Below, piece after piece: positions 28,301-40,920 of a DNA stretch of 64,000 bases (position 1 is its first letter; each line of letters starts with the position of its first letter). The notes under the pieces were generated by a model. The model searched no databases, had not been told where the DNA came from, and saw only the letters and a list, made by a program, of their open reading frames with translations. Both the position numbers and the translations under genes were made by a program. Where the stretch lies: the NCBI GenBank assembly GCA_002633005.1, contig NMRA01000189.1:164264-228263 (forward strand), in the 5' to 3' direction. This DNA is from Phoronis australis (lineage: Eukaryota > Phoronida > Phoronidae).

Positions 28301-31128
28301 GACTGACTTTGTTTTCAAAGTGTGTAACACTCCTGAGTTGATTTAAAGAAGGGAAGCTCATTGATCTTGCCATTTTTGACAAACTGTTGGTATCTGTATT
28401 GCAACTCAAAGAGAAATGACACAAGTTTGCCTCATAACATTGGTGAATGATATAATTATTAGTAACTTAGACATTTGTACGTGAAGACATTAGACATATG
28501 TGTTGTAAATATGTCAGAATGAGAGTTGTGTTATACGATATTTCACAACAGGCGTATTGGTTAAATTAGTACCATAACGAGGCTAGGTATGAGCTCCGTT
28601 CTTTTCTGACTCATGATTGGTCATAGAAATGATGGCGAGTAACTTAGCAACGAAGTCTGGCGCTCCCATCAAGGGCACAGATTGGTCGTCTCGTCACAGT
28701 AATTCTATCATATTTTTAATTCCATGTTGATGTCTCCTGAATAATGGCAACATGTTTATAATCTCATTGTCTACAGATACTGGGCTGTTGTTAGTTTGTA
28801 GTAAATGCACAGCACCAAGCGACACCTATCAGGCAAGTCAAATCACATGACTTTTCAAATAAGGAATTGAATAGTCATAACTGTACTATTGGCTTGCACA
28901 AAGTCAACTGCATGTCGGAGGCGGGAATGAAGCTAGCCTATTGGTTCAAAACTTGTGGTTGTCTCCCCCCTCGTGACATCCTGGATAGGCTGCTGCTGTC
29001 ATCTAATTCACCATACCCCCACCAAATTTCACAAACCCTGAAAGTGCTTTAAGCCAACCTTGTGTCAAAGAAATTACAACTTTCCATTTAGACTACATCT
29101 ACTCAGATATACTTGTTCTTCTCAAAAGAGAAGTGACTTGTGACAAAGATTTAGTATCTTTACTTGAGGGATTGACAGGTACTCACGGCAAGTCTGCACA
29201 TTTTTAGCAGTCATCTCATTTCGCACACCACAATTTTTTTTAAAAATAACATTTCGTTCCTCGCATATTTTGCAAGAGGTTACTTGGAGGGAAGTTCTTG
29301 CCTCGCCTAATTCGCACACAGTCAAATTTGTACTTTGGAAAATATCAACACAAAGCCCAGTCATTAATTCTAGTAATACACACCTCTTTAGCTGTTATAA
29401 TAAAGTCTGAATATTGTATATTCACCGCTTAATTTATCCATTTATTGGAGATATCTCATCCTGTTGTTTACACCTGGTGACCTGGACAAAGAATGTCTGT
29501 CAATCAGTCATATGCTTAAAAGAGTGTTTCACCAATGATGTGGTAAAGTACACTTACGTGGGAGCAGGATAATGCAACTTAATTACTATTAAGTGGGTCA
29601 TGTAGCTGCATTTTGCTGGTACTAGACTAATCTAGGTTAATTCCTCTCACCTACCAGTTACCAAGTCTGTGTATTCAGTTTATTTTACACACCTCCATTG
29701 TCAGGAAAGTGTATTCAATTAATGTGTTGATACACAGACCATGTCCCCCCCATAAATCACCTGTTGTAACAAGACAGCTTTTGGTGACTTGTCTCTCTGG
29801 AGCAATATCTGAATGACAAATCTTCTCAGGCCCAGAAATTGATGATGTCATTTCAATTGGTCCAAGTCATAAGATAGCATGATTACCCACACTATTGAAA
29901 GTTAACGGTAGTCTTTGCTGGGACCCTGCACCTCTTTGGCTTCAACCTTTAGCTACGGAGACGATTGTTGAAAATGTCTTAGCTATTACCATTTCTGCTC
30001 ATTTGGAGACAGTGTTGACATCCTCCATTCAATCCCAGACAAATAAATTGATTGATCGGTGATTTCAATTAATTTACTCATTTTCTGACTATTTTACGTT
30101 TTCTACTTCACTTTATTCGTTAAGAAATTGGTTAATGAGTTAATAAATTGTTGTAGCCAAAAGTCACACTGCGCATCAAGCAAGCAATCCGTGTGGGGTT
30201 GTAATCTGCAAACACAAGATTCTTGCAAAAACGCAAGATCACTCTAGAGTTGGCGAGATATCATCAAGGTTTACAACTTAGCATGTGATCACATTTAATC
30301 TTTTCTTGCAAAGGTCTTGGGTCTGTACTGGGAACCGATATTAGTTCCTTGGTCTACATTCACAAATCGCATAAATCCGAAGCCACTTTAACTTCCATTG
30401 AAGACTCATCGTCTAACCTTCTAGTACTTAACTTCACAATTTTTACTAAGAATTTATTTGTGAATACCAAAATATATTGTGTTTTGGTTATGGCAAGTGC
30501 AAATGGAGTTTTGGAGATTATTTTAATTTAGAAATTAACCCTTCATTTTGTTATTCTGAAGCCTGACGGATGATTTGGGGGCAATTTTTATTTCATCACT
30601 ATGACACATTCAGAAAGTGTATCAATTGTGTAGATCAAACCCATGTACCTATACAAATTACTTGCGTAAAATAGATTAACAGGTTTTTCAAATAAACCCT
30701 ATGAACGAAGCTTGCCTTATCCATTACTAAATGGTAGATTTGACGTGCTTTCAATTACTTTCGACATAAACTGTTTATCTGAAGAGTATTAAGAATGAAA
30801 AAAGACTCACAAACAGCCGGTTTAAGACATGCTGTATTATATAAATGATAGTGTAAATGTAGGGTGAGTGCTAATGCAATGTGAGCGATGGATTTTGTCA
30901 GTAATGAATTTTATGAGCAATGAACGTTTTGAAAAATTAATTCAGACAGTAGCTCACCAGCCTAAATAGGCGCATTTACATTGAAAAGAAAGGCTTTCTT
31001 CTTCCAGGATTATTCCATGATGTTAGACAATATTAAGATATACCAGTGTTTGCTTTGGGTTGTTTTAAAATCACATGTATACCGCATTAGACTTGGTGGA
31101 GGGTAGTTTGTTACAACCAGTATCTACT

Positions 31129-31537
31129 CCTGGGCCCGGTCTCCAATCTTTTTACTCGAAATGGAACTCGAAATCAGGTTTGGCATTTTCTACTCTACTT
31201 TTGGGCGAACTCAAGATAAGTGTCTATTATTCTATGCTCGAGTACACAATGACTTACATAGATAATTTATTGCCCTTAGTTCACAGTTTGTAAACCCAAT
31301 ATTAAAGCAATAAGTTTGAGTTTGAACTCGAAATTTCGAGTTTTTACTCGAGTTTGTAGCACGAATATAAGGGCCTTCAAGGGCAAACTTGAACTAGAAA
31401 CTCCTATGCATAAACTATAATGTATTCGAGCACAGTCTGATAACCAATTATCTTAAGCTCGCACAAAAGGAGCAGAGAAATTGCCAAAAATATTTTCGAG
31501 TTCGTTTCGAGTACAAAGATTAGAGACCGGGCCCTGG
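31129..31537. mobile_element. TIR element, 'GGGCCCGGTCTC' ends
   Basis: The left end 'gggcccggtctccaatcttt' and the inverted right end (reading 'gggcccggtctctaatcttt' on the - strand) match over more than 40 bases, including 'tactcgaaa..gaactcgaaa'. It is about 405 bases. Its only open frame shows no transposase features, so it is nonautonomous. Confidence 0.85.
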
Positions 31538-32930
31538 TGTGTTTGTAAAAACTTAGTTTTTAGTACTCATTTTGGGTATAAGGAATATTGTATTGTAAAA
31601 GAACACACTTATGCTCAACCTAGAAATCCACAAAAATCAATATCATATTAGGTTAGGATTCACACTGGACTTGTGTTGAGGAAGCTTTGCAAAAATGCTT
31701 ATAATTTTCGCTGTGCAAAATAACAAATACTGGATTTTGGGAAAAGCAAACTGAGGCTGTTAAGCAGTAGTACATTGTAATGCTGAAGCTGATTTGATTG
31801 AGAAGTACTTGCAGCTTTGAAAATATTCCAAAAACAATTGTATGTGTACCCAGAATCTGAGGGCAGTGAGATAGATTCCTTTTGATTTTCCGCCAGGCCA
31901 CTTGGCAATACAGATACCACAGACCAGATGTCAGGGTCTGTAAGAACTATAGTAGCATGCAAGGTCTGTAAAGTGGATGACCACATGTCTGCAAGCTTTA
32001 TGTGCAGAACCTTTAGTTGGTGGTCTGTTTATGAGCTCTGCTTTGATATGCAAACAAACTGAAATGATATCCTTTAGTTGCAGTTAAAAAATTCTGCATT
32101 TGTAGGCAAGGCAACACAAAAAATTCAAGACTTGAGATTAGCAAACAGTAGCTTATTCGTGATTAATTAGCAGGTGACTAGCATTATCTAAAACGTGAAA
32201 TAATCCATTGGCTTATCACAAATGCTGAACTAAAATGTGTCTGGAAGAACATGTCGATTTCTTTAGGAAAGGGCAGTGAAAATCCTGTTGACCGAAATAC
32301 TGATACCTGGTTCTGATGGGATTTTCTTTTAAGGTAACTGTCGCTAAGCAACAGATTGGGAATATTCTGCTACTGCTGCCAATGCACTTTTTGCACCCCT
32401 TAGTAAAAAATGAGAAAATGCGCAAATAGTAAGTGTTGTTAGAAGTATGTTCCTACAATTGGGTTATTTTACCACCTGTCTGTTGAAATCAGTCCTGGGA
32501 TTTTCTTGTGAAAATATTCAACACAATGACTATCCTTTCCCTAAGAATAATTTTACAACAAATTTTATTGGTAAATTTGAAGTCATAATTTACGTCATAT
32601 AGTCCTTCTAAGTGGTTATTTTGGTCTGTGTTATTATGATTATAGATTTAAAAAAATTGGTTCAAGTTATTTGATAGCAAAAGTTTGATCCAATATTACA
32701 ACTGAAGTCTTTTTATCAACTGATCCTTGTGAAAACAAACTGAGCTATATTACTTAGTGATGCTTACCGCAAACAATTCAGACTCTGACAGCATTTTAGC
32801 AAAAATATTATTACAAACGTACAAATTCAAGTGCAACTTACCTGAGAGAACAGTTTTCAAATGATTTTTTTATGTAAAAAAAAACACTTGAATAGCAAGG
32901 CATGGCAATGCAATGAAAAATACAACTTAC

Positions 32931-33063
32931 CAAAATCGTTGTTGCAAAATCTATCCTGCAGATGGAATGGTGCACAGTTACATCCATTGCCATAGGTAAC
33001 TGTTGACCATAGAGTGACCAGGGCTATACAGATGGTCACAGCCTCATACATGCTTACACCCAT
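32931..33063 (-). CDS. TIMP: TIMP-family metalloproteinase inhibitor, first coding exon
   Basis: Secreted inhibitor of matrix metalloproteinases; in the family the N-terminal Cys chelates the catalytic zinc of the target enzyme. The exon encodes 44 residues plus one base. Residues 1-27 form a signal peptide with a hydrophobic core (ICIALVTLW), ending in YGNG. The mature protein would start at Cys28 with CNCAPFHLQDRFCNND, matching the family pattern C-x-C-x-P-x-H-x-Q-x-x-F-C-N-x-D; Cys28, Cys30 and Cys40 fit family cysteines 1, 3 and 13. The start ATG (33,063) has a good context, CAACATGG; a second in-frame Met follows at residue 5. The exon ends at a strong donor, GTAAGT, in phase 1 after a G, so the next codon is split (GTN or GGN), as expected where vertebrate TIMPs have Val. 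A CCAAT motif lies at 33,100-33,104 (- strand), 37 bases upstream of the ATG; its role is unknown. Later exons were not found. It lies antisense to synapsin, 13.1 kb upstream of the first visible synapsin exon. Confidence 0.85.
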
Positions 33064-34531
33064 GTTGCCTAATGCCTTATGCTGTCTTGGGCTATTCTCA
33101 TTGGTTTTTCTTTGAGCAGTCCAGCTGGTGACCTAGTTAGACCCGTATTGACCTATATGTCCGCAGTTGGATACAGTCCAAGTTGTGTGAGATAGCTCAA
33201 GGGTTATCAGTGCATGGGAATTGGGATGACTTGGATATAGGTTGAGCTCAACCAACAGTTATGCAAAAAATGCACGCTGATAACTGCACACCATCGAGAG
33301 GTCAATTTATGTTCACATACTGCACAAGTTTAAATGCAGAATTGGAGGATTTAAAAGTTCATAGTGTGAGATATTGTCTGTCAGTGTTGCGATTTGTCAT
33401 GTGGTTCTTTCATAGGTGTTTGAAATTTTAGAGAACGGCTTTTTTCCAAGATTTATTAGATTAGTGATAAGACATTGTGCTGTAGCATTTTTGCTGTATC
33501 AACTGGATACATTTAAAAGTTATGTAACTTATGCCTTAGCTTCCCTAGAGGCCCCTGTTGCTGTATTTGTTCATGGAGTGTGAATTGTTGTTGCATCACA
33601 TTTTAATTTATTCTCCCGCTCTCATTATTATGTTGATTAGTCACTTGGTCAAGTATGCTGATTTAATAGAAATAAGATGAAGAGATTCAGATGGAGAGTT
33701 CTTTCAGACATTGTGGATTCCTGACCTATTCTCATACCCTGCACATGTTTGGTTGGCCAATGTGGCTCTACCTGTTGTCAAAAGTGGGGCAAGCTGCACC
33801 AGTTTAATTAAGTAGTGTCCAGGGAGTCTTCAAACCTAGAGACAACTTGTTTTAGGAGTAACTTGTTCTAGGTTAAATCTATGTGTGGATGGCACTCAGA
33901 TTGCATCCATTTATAATCTTGATCCTGTCAATGGCTGGTGTTGAAGGCTCTAATAACTCGATCAACAATTTCTGATAAAACTATTTGCCAAATTGCTCTT
34001 TTCAGATTTTAGTCCAGACTCACTCAAACATGGCTGTGTCTCAGCTACTTGGCACAGTTTTTACAAATGCTGTTTCATAGTAGCTTAGGACCCCAACTTG
34101 AGAATGACAAGCTACCTGAATTCAATGCTACTTATTAACTTATCTTTTGTTTAAAAAGTGAGAAAATGAAAATTCTTTTGCCATCATTTATTCATTTTGG
34201 CACTGATTAAGATTTTTCTGAATCATGCAGATTATTTCCAATAGGGTTCAACCACAGTTTAGTAAGCATATTTGGCTATGACTAATATTGCTTTTAAAAC
34301 TGACTAACTGATATTGATTTTGGATAATGCTATTTTTTATGTTGGTGTCAAAATATCTCAAGAAATTTTAAATTTAAAGCCACACCCTTAAGATAAATTT
34401 TACGTCCCCTGAATGTTCACCATGCCGGGAATAATATGCTTACACGAAAGTCCTTCTGAGCGGCTTTTACTGGGATCAAAGACAGCGCGGCGCAAGAGTC
34501 GGACTCAGTTGCGATGACCCCATTTTCCGTT

Positions 34532-35700
34532 GCGAGCAAGACCCAAGTAAGTGTAATTACCCAACAATAAACTAGTAAACATCCCTGCCTGAACATACTG
34601 GCGAATTTTCAAACTGCATTAACCAACAGTTTTCTTTGAAAACAAATATCACAGTTGTATTCAGATGGAAAAAAAAACGAGTTTGGTTTTTAATTTTTAA
34701 AAATCAACGAACTATTAAGCTAAAAACTACAAACATTGGGTAGGATTGAAGATAAACGACTGTATGCATTGATATACTCGGTGATTTACAAATGCTGATC
34801 AGAGTTAACAAAATCACGTGGATTATTCTTTTAATATACAACTAAGCTACATTGGAATATCTAAAAACAACACTCAGAGACTAAATTAGATGTCAATAAT
34901 TTTTAAAACATCGCTTATGGCCCAATGCATGCCGAACTACTTTACTCCAGGAGTAGTACACTAACCGGAAAACTGCTATTTGCAGAAATGCGCCAATTTC
35001 GATAGTTAGCTTGTAGTTGTAATGGAACACCTGTGAAGACGAATAAGATGGCTAGCTTTCTAGTCAACGAGAGAGTGCAAGCAGTAGATGGGGTTGGTCG
35101 GTGGGCAAGAGCTGTGATTTCTTTTTTATGCCTGAGGAAGAGCTAGAATAGTTATGTATTACTGCAACCAAAACTGTCCAGAGGTTCCAAATCTTCAGTT
35201 TGGCTATCACCGTATTTGCACTTTTGTATATATTTCATGATTTGAGTTCTAATAAAGATTGAACTTGAACTAATGACATGTGTAGATTTGTTTGCTGTGA
35301 CATGTTTGGTGTAGCTGTAATTTGGAAAGTCAGGGATGGCTTCACAATTAAATGACTTCTAAGTTGTTTTGATACTTCGTTTAAACACAAAATAGAAAGA
35401 TAGCAACCCTTATCAGTAAGAAAAAAACAAGTAGACAGGAGCATTAAAGTAAAGTAATGAAAACCGGTATGAAACCAATTTAAAGCAACGCTCCTTTGGG
35501 AAGTGGCCCTTTGTCAAGATCAATGCAAATTGACTTTTTAGTCTTTTTGTCTGTGCAAATGCCAGAGAAAAATAATTTGGGTGTAATAACAACCACCATT
35601 GTTAAGAAAGTAGTGCTAGCTATTACCTTTCCACTTCATTAGCTCAGATCTATATCAGTACAGAGGGCGTGCTGAATAGGCATCATAAAAGTTGTCCAGT
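34532..35700. mobile_element. Large dispersed repeat, copy 1
   Basis: It aligns with the reverse complement of 57,788-58,880. Shared blocks include 'gcgagcaagacccaagtaag' versus 'gcaagcaagacgcaattaag', 'ttccaaatcttcagtttggc', 'gagttctaataaag', and 'gctattacctttccacttca'. Copy 1 has extra sequence around 34,830-35,160. A polyadenylation-like AATAAA (in 'ctaataaagattgaac') lies inside. No open frame resembles a reverse transcriptase or transposase. Its class is unknown. Confidence 0.8.
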
Positions 35701-36181
35701 GACCACTGTAAGCCAGAAATTCTCCACAGGACATTTGACCACCATCCAGCCTGTTGTTTTGGTGAATATACGCGTGACAAGTGCTGAGATTGCTTCAGAA
35801 GTACCAATGGAAAACATTTACTCGCTTAGCGATACAGTTCTTTGTGTACAGTTGAACATCCCAGGTGACAATAATTATTCCATTTCTCTGATGAGTGCTT
35901 TCCACGTTATTGTCTCAGAAATGAAATTGCAATTGATTTTTGTAAAGTACTCAAAAAGTGTGTGTACTTTATTGTTTCTATGAAATGTAACAAATGAAGA
36001 TAGCGTGTACATGCAGGGGTTCAGTTGGTAATTCTAATCATTTGCAATTAAAGGTATTCAACAATGGGGAAGACAAAGTAATGTATTAACACAGTGCAGC
36101 TTTGCAGTGGCTTTGAAATTTGGAATATTAAGAGGACTGTTTAAGGCCCCCTTTCAGTGGATTACATTGGTATAAAGATTA

Positions 36182-36622
36182 CCGTATTCGCCGTAATAAC
36201 CGCCCATGCCCCTATAAGCGCCCCCCACACGTTTTCAGACTTTGCTAAAATAAGTGCCCAGTCCATGAACGTGTACGTGCAAAAAATGCTTTACCTACAG
36301 TCTTAAAATTCTACAGTAACGTCTTCAATTTATCAATAATATCCGACAGTCCTGAAAAAATCATTGTGCGCAGAATTTGTAGACCACGAGCCTTGCCGCT
36401 ATGTCGGTATTTAGTCGTGACTATACAATACAATGCACCACGGTTTTGTAGAAAGTCTTTTCATAGATTACAGATACGTCTCAGAGCGTAAATATGATGA
36501 ATCTTAGCTTCCGATTTCACCCGTTTTGGAGACCAGGTTTCAACGGCCTTGGGTTATAATAAGCGACCCCCCCTGAAACGAACTTTTCTAAGCACCCTGG
36601 GCGGTTATTATGGCGAATACAG
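36182..36622. mobile_element. TA-flanked TIR element, short copy
   Basis: The left end 'ccgtattcgccgtaataacc' and the right end 'ggttattatggcgaatacag' are inverted, with TA immediately outside each end, as in Tc1/mariner-type insertion. Inside both ends are 'aagcgcccccc'-like motifs. It has no coding capacity. It is an internally deleted relative of the copy at 44,411-45,469. Confidence 0.88.
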
Positions 36623-38089
36623 TAGTTGGGCATGAGTTTGACATGTTTAGTACCGTAAATTACTTATCGAGTGATCCATAGAAAGTGATTTCAAAGAGTT
36701 CTGTTAAAAGAGTGTTTCCTTTTTAGTCATCACGGAAAATCCAAAAATGAAACAAGTTTCTCCTTTCCAGAACATGATCACTAAACTAATGTCAACATTC
36801 ATCTAATTATTGATTTCTCTTAAAGGCATTTTTCTCGCCATAGGACAAAATTCCCTAACATGTTGTTAAATTGCCACTGAGCACATACATGCATGAATTG
36901 TCTTCAAATATATTCAATTTCTTGGAAATTAAGTGCCAAAGAAGAGGTCTTTTAATTGTTTCTCTGTTTCAAATAAGCAGAAATTTTAATTGTCTTGCTT
37001 CAAAAATGTGTTTCAGGTTTTTCCTTGTCCTTGACAAATGAGCTTTGTCAAATCAAAGTGGTATTTTCTGTGTAAAATGCTGATGCATTAGTTTGATCTC
37101 ATTTTTGAAATGTAGTATTTTTGCCGCACACTTTTTGAAAGACGACTAAAATTTTAACTGAAAATTTCCTCCCTATGTTCCGTACTTTTTTCTGTAAAAA
37201 CAGAACAGCGTTATTGGAAAAATGGGAAAAATGAGAATGTTATTTGGAAAGATGTCTCATCTGTGAATTGGTCTGTGTTGCAATTTGTTTGGTCAGGATG
37301 AATGTTTTAGGATAGGCCATTGACTTGTATCTGATTAGTACTGTTACATGATTGGCTAATTTTAGTTGTACTCAAACCAACAACTTTTGCTGGAGGCTCT
37401 TTTCATGTAGTATGTTTTGGCTATAATTGTGAAGGGACTGGAATAGATATGGGTGATCAGTTCTTAATTTCCGGTGTTTCTTCATTGGAGATACACTCAG
37501 CTATAGGACGTTGAACTCAGGAGTCGATGGTTCAAGAAATGCACTTTATTAAGACAGGTGATCAGGATGCGACCTGATCATTGATGTGATTGGCCATCAG
37601 ATCTGTACATAAGAGTTTGCTGTGCAAGCTCTATACTACAGACCAGTCTAAAACTTCGGACACTGAAATTCAAGGCAAAATTGAATTTTTTGGTTTGAAA
37701 GATTGAGACATGGTTTGTTTTGTCGTTCGTCCTATATCTCAAATGTCAGACTGCGTTTTGTATCAACAGAATATGTGTAACATGGGAGTGAATGATCATT
37801 GGTCGTTGATTGTAATTCTTGAATTTGGTGAAGCCTATATTGCCTATTTCTAAAATTTGGCACAACTCCAACCTTGAGCAAAATAATTAATTTTTCACTG
37901 TCCCAAACAAGAATTGCAGTAGCCCCCTTTTTCCACCCAACTCACTTATTTTTGGGAACAGGAGCATGTAAAAAAACGCATAATTATACCTATTATAATT
38001 TGTTTTCAGAATGTGCGTTAAAAAACGTATCACTGTAAAAAAATCCTGGTACATTCATATGTGCCCTTATAGGTATGGTTATGCAATAG

Positions 38090-38388
38090 ATACATTTATA
38101 TATATGAGCTCATCTAGAGGTTTACTGGTACTAAATCTGGTTCATGTAAAGTTTTGAGAANAACACATGTAGTTGAGATAAAAGGTCATATATATTATGA
38201 CAAACTAAACTACTACAGATATCAGTAATTACAAAAGTTATATAACATGTTGCACTGTAAAGGTGGGTGACAATCTGCCACAGATGCAGCAGAAGGATGC
38301 ATCCGCCCACCCCTACATTTATGTATATGAGCTCATCTAGAGGTTTACTGGTGTTACTAAATCTGGTTCATATAAAGTTTTGAGAAAG
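38090..38388. repeat. 70-bp direct duplication, 226 bases apart
   Basis: 'atgagctcatctagaggttt' and 'ctaaatctggttcat..aaagttttgagaa' occur at 38,104-38,160 and again at 38,328-38,386. The first copy ends exactly at the single N at 38,161. Confidence 0.88.
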
Positions 38389-38446
38389 TAGGCGCTGTTT
38401 GCAGTGCAGTCGGTAGGTCCATCATATCAATATTCTGTTACCCACC

Positions 38447-38556
38447 TGCCCACTCACTCACTACTCTACTCAGTCACTCACCCACTCACTCACTACTCTA
38501 CTCAGTCACTCACCCACTCACTCACTACTCTACTCAGTCACTCACCCACTCACTCA
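38447..38556. repeat. 32-bp tandem repeat, about 3.5 copies
   Basis: The unit is 'cccactcactcactactcta' followed by 'ctcagtcactca'. It gives a Thr/Leu/His/Ser repeat in translation that is not a gene. Confidence 0.93.
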
Positions 38557-39529
38557 ATCCCTACTTATCCCCCCAATCACTTAATGACATATACTTACTC
38601 TTACTAATTCTTCAGGTACCTAAATGTTTGAAGACTAACTGAAAAAGTAAAAGTAAACAGAGGAAATTCGTAGACGGAAGAACCCTTTTTAAGAGTTGAA
38701 CTTATTCCTTTAATGCATATCAGAATGTTTTGATTGAAATTTAGAAAAACTGTCCATTAAAGAGACATTATGGACTTTACTGCTAAAAACTTATTGTTGG
38801 GACTACATTTGATTAGGATTAGATTTGACCACAGCAATAAAATAAGAAAATAACCAAACATGAAATCAATGCCAGTGACTTTACCTGAGGTAAATAAACT
38901 TAAAATATTCTCCAATTCATCAAGTGAGGTTTAGCTCCCCTTTAACGTCCCTTTAACACTATGAAATTGAATGCTGTGTTTAACAAAACGTGACGGTGCC
39001 AGTGGTTATGATTGTAACAAGTTTCTTGGTATCCAGTTTTGATATCTTTTGAAAACAGTCATAGCTTGGAAATGTCAAACCCTCCAAAAATAGACTTGTT
39101 GATCTAAATTTGCTGACTGTGTAGCAAGTTTTGTTGTTGAACTTTCATCAAACTTCGTAAAGAATTCTTTTATAAACAATGATTTTGGCTGATGATTCTC
39201 TGGGCTTTAATTTAGTAACTAACTTTGAAAGCAATGACATGCTATATCAATTTCTCACTAATCTAACAGTTAATTTTTTCATTTTTTCAGTGCTGATTTG
39301 TGCTGTTCAATACAAACAATGATTATGATGAAGTCATATTTATCCCAACATTTATTTATTATATTGCTGAGAAATTTGACAGAAATAGAATTTCTTATGT
39401 CTGCCATCATTTATGCCAAATTGACAAGCGCTTGAAATTTTTTTAAAATTTGCAATGTTTGATAATTTTGTAATTGCCTCCGTTTAGCTGAGTGTCTACA
39501 CTGCACACTATACACCTTGCGACAGTTCT

Positions 39530-40920
39530 GTCCATCCGTCCGGCGTCCGCTGCTTTATCTCCAAAATCCTTTGATGTATGTTCATAAAATTTTGCAGTTA
39601 TAATGTTTCTTTCATGGATGAGATGGCATAAGCAAATTTTCAAATCCAACATCCAGTGCGCCCCTTAGTGGCAATTTTATTTTTTGTTGTTTTCCTCTGT
39701 ATCTTCCTTAATGGATTCAACTTATTTTGCGCCACCTGGTGGCCATTTTTACTGTTTTTAAGTCTGTCTTTTGCTGTCCACCCCTGTGTAAGCCAAGCCA
39801 TTGTAAGGATGATCATGAAAAGAAATTGTGGCTGACAGTTATTTTTTGGACAGCTCCAACTACAATGAATTCTCCCAGTGGCAGTTTTTTTTAGTCCATG
39901 GATATATCTCCTAAACTCTGCAAGATCTTGTTGAATTTGGCAAGTACAGGTAACAACGACTTGCATATAGATACAACTATGGCTGTGACCCCTAGTGGCA
40001 GATTTATTTTTTCCATTTCCCTCTGTATCTTTGGAGTTCCTTGATAGAGTTTTATGAAATTTGGCAAATTAATTTCTATTTGAGAGGCAATGGCACCTTT
40101 TTGTTTTCAGGCGGATTTGATGATGTGCATGCCACCAAGTGGCCGCTTTATTGTTTTTTAGTCGGTTTTTGAGATCTGCCTCGGTCCACCAAACCACTCT
40201 TTGAATGATTATGAGAGTTGGCAAGAGAGTGCCTGACACTAATTTTTGGACAGCACCAACTACTGTGGCACCTCCTAGTGGCAGTTGTGTTTTTTGCATC
40301 TGTGGCTATATCTCCTAAACCCTCTGAAGGATGTTTGTTAAATTTAGCTTGTGTATTTGTTTGAAGGTGACAATGGATGACGTTGATGTTCGGATGAGTC
40401 TGACTACCGCTTTTTCCCTACGTGGCAATTTATTATTTTGTTTTCCTCTGTATCTTTGGAGTTCCTTGATGGATTTTCATGAAATTTGGCTATTAAAAGG
40501 ACGATGACACTTTTTCATATTCAGATGGATTTGCTGTTGTGACCATTTTATTATGTTTAGTCTGTTTTTGCCATCTATCTCTCAATGTCAACCAAACTAC
40601 CGTACTATAAGAATTGTTATGAAAACTGGTAAATGTATTCCTACTGGGAAGAGCATGGCTGGCGATTTTTAGAGTTTTGACTACTGTGATGCCTCCTAGT
40701 GACTGTTTGCTTTGTTCTCATCTGCAGCTGTTTCTCCCTGTAGGATCTTTGTCAAATTTAGCAAGTGTATTTCTATGAACGTGACAGCGGGAGACGATGC
40801 TTGGACGTATCTGACTGCCGCTGTGCCCCGAGTGTCAGTCTTAATTGTTTACAATCTCGGCAGGTGTGTTCCTGTTGACCAGAGCATTGCTGACTTGCTA
40901 TGCACCCCCTAAAGGCTATT
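39530..40920. repeat. Higher-order tandem repeat (about 400-bp period, about 135-bp monomers)
   Basis: Equivalent landmarks recur about 400 bases apart: 'atatctcctaaac' near 39,905, 40,310 and (degraded) 40,726; the 'cctctgtatcttt' type near 39,695, 40,020 and 40,442; the 'ccaaaccactctttgaatga' type near 39,770, 40,180 and 40,590. Each 400-base unit contains three related monomers, each with a 'tatct..', 'catgaaatttggca' and 'cctagtggca' order. Short antisense open frames through it are incidental. Confidence 0.8.

Larger units (their letters stand above)
1..32930. other. Noncoding stretch left of TIMP exon 1 (repeats, no recognised exon)
   Basis: No exon of a known protein was recognised here on either strand. 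All open frames are short and have no recognisable domain, as expected by chance in AT-rich DNA. If the 5' exons of synapsin lie left of the window, all of this is synapsin intron; the remaining TIMP exons should also lie here on the - strand but could not be identified. The stretch contains the repeats listed separately at 1.2, 4.4, 4.9, 6.7, 7.9, 9.9, 11.5, 13.6, 14.6, 16.6, 17.9, 18.6, 20.1, 25.2 and 31.1 kb. Single unresolved bases sit at 15,012 (in a T run) and 19,373 (in a G run). Confidence 0.6.

Noticed and set aside
27963-28424. 153-codon open frame on the - strand
   Set aside because: The longest nonrepeat frame, but with no recognised domain, no clear splice context and scattered cysteines that do not fit TIMP. 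Chance is likely; a database search could change this.
29122-29364. Cys-rich - strand frame with NCGVRNE, considered as TIMP exon
   Set aside because: CGV is present but the surrounding spacing and hydrophobic pattern differ, and the DNA looks like internal repeats of 'tgcgaggcaagaa' / 'tgcgaggaacgaa' words.
31653-31986. Two overlapping - strand frames considered as TIMP exon 3/4
   Set aside because: One frame has 'CGI...YLT' reminiscent of TIMP but a stop directly before it with no AG in between; the open frame lacks the cysteine pattern.
39640-39966. 108-codon - strand frame
   Set aside because: Lies wholly within the higher-order tandem repeat.
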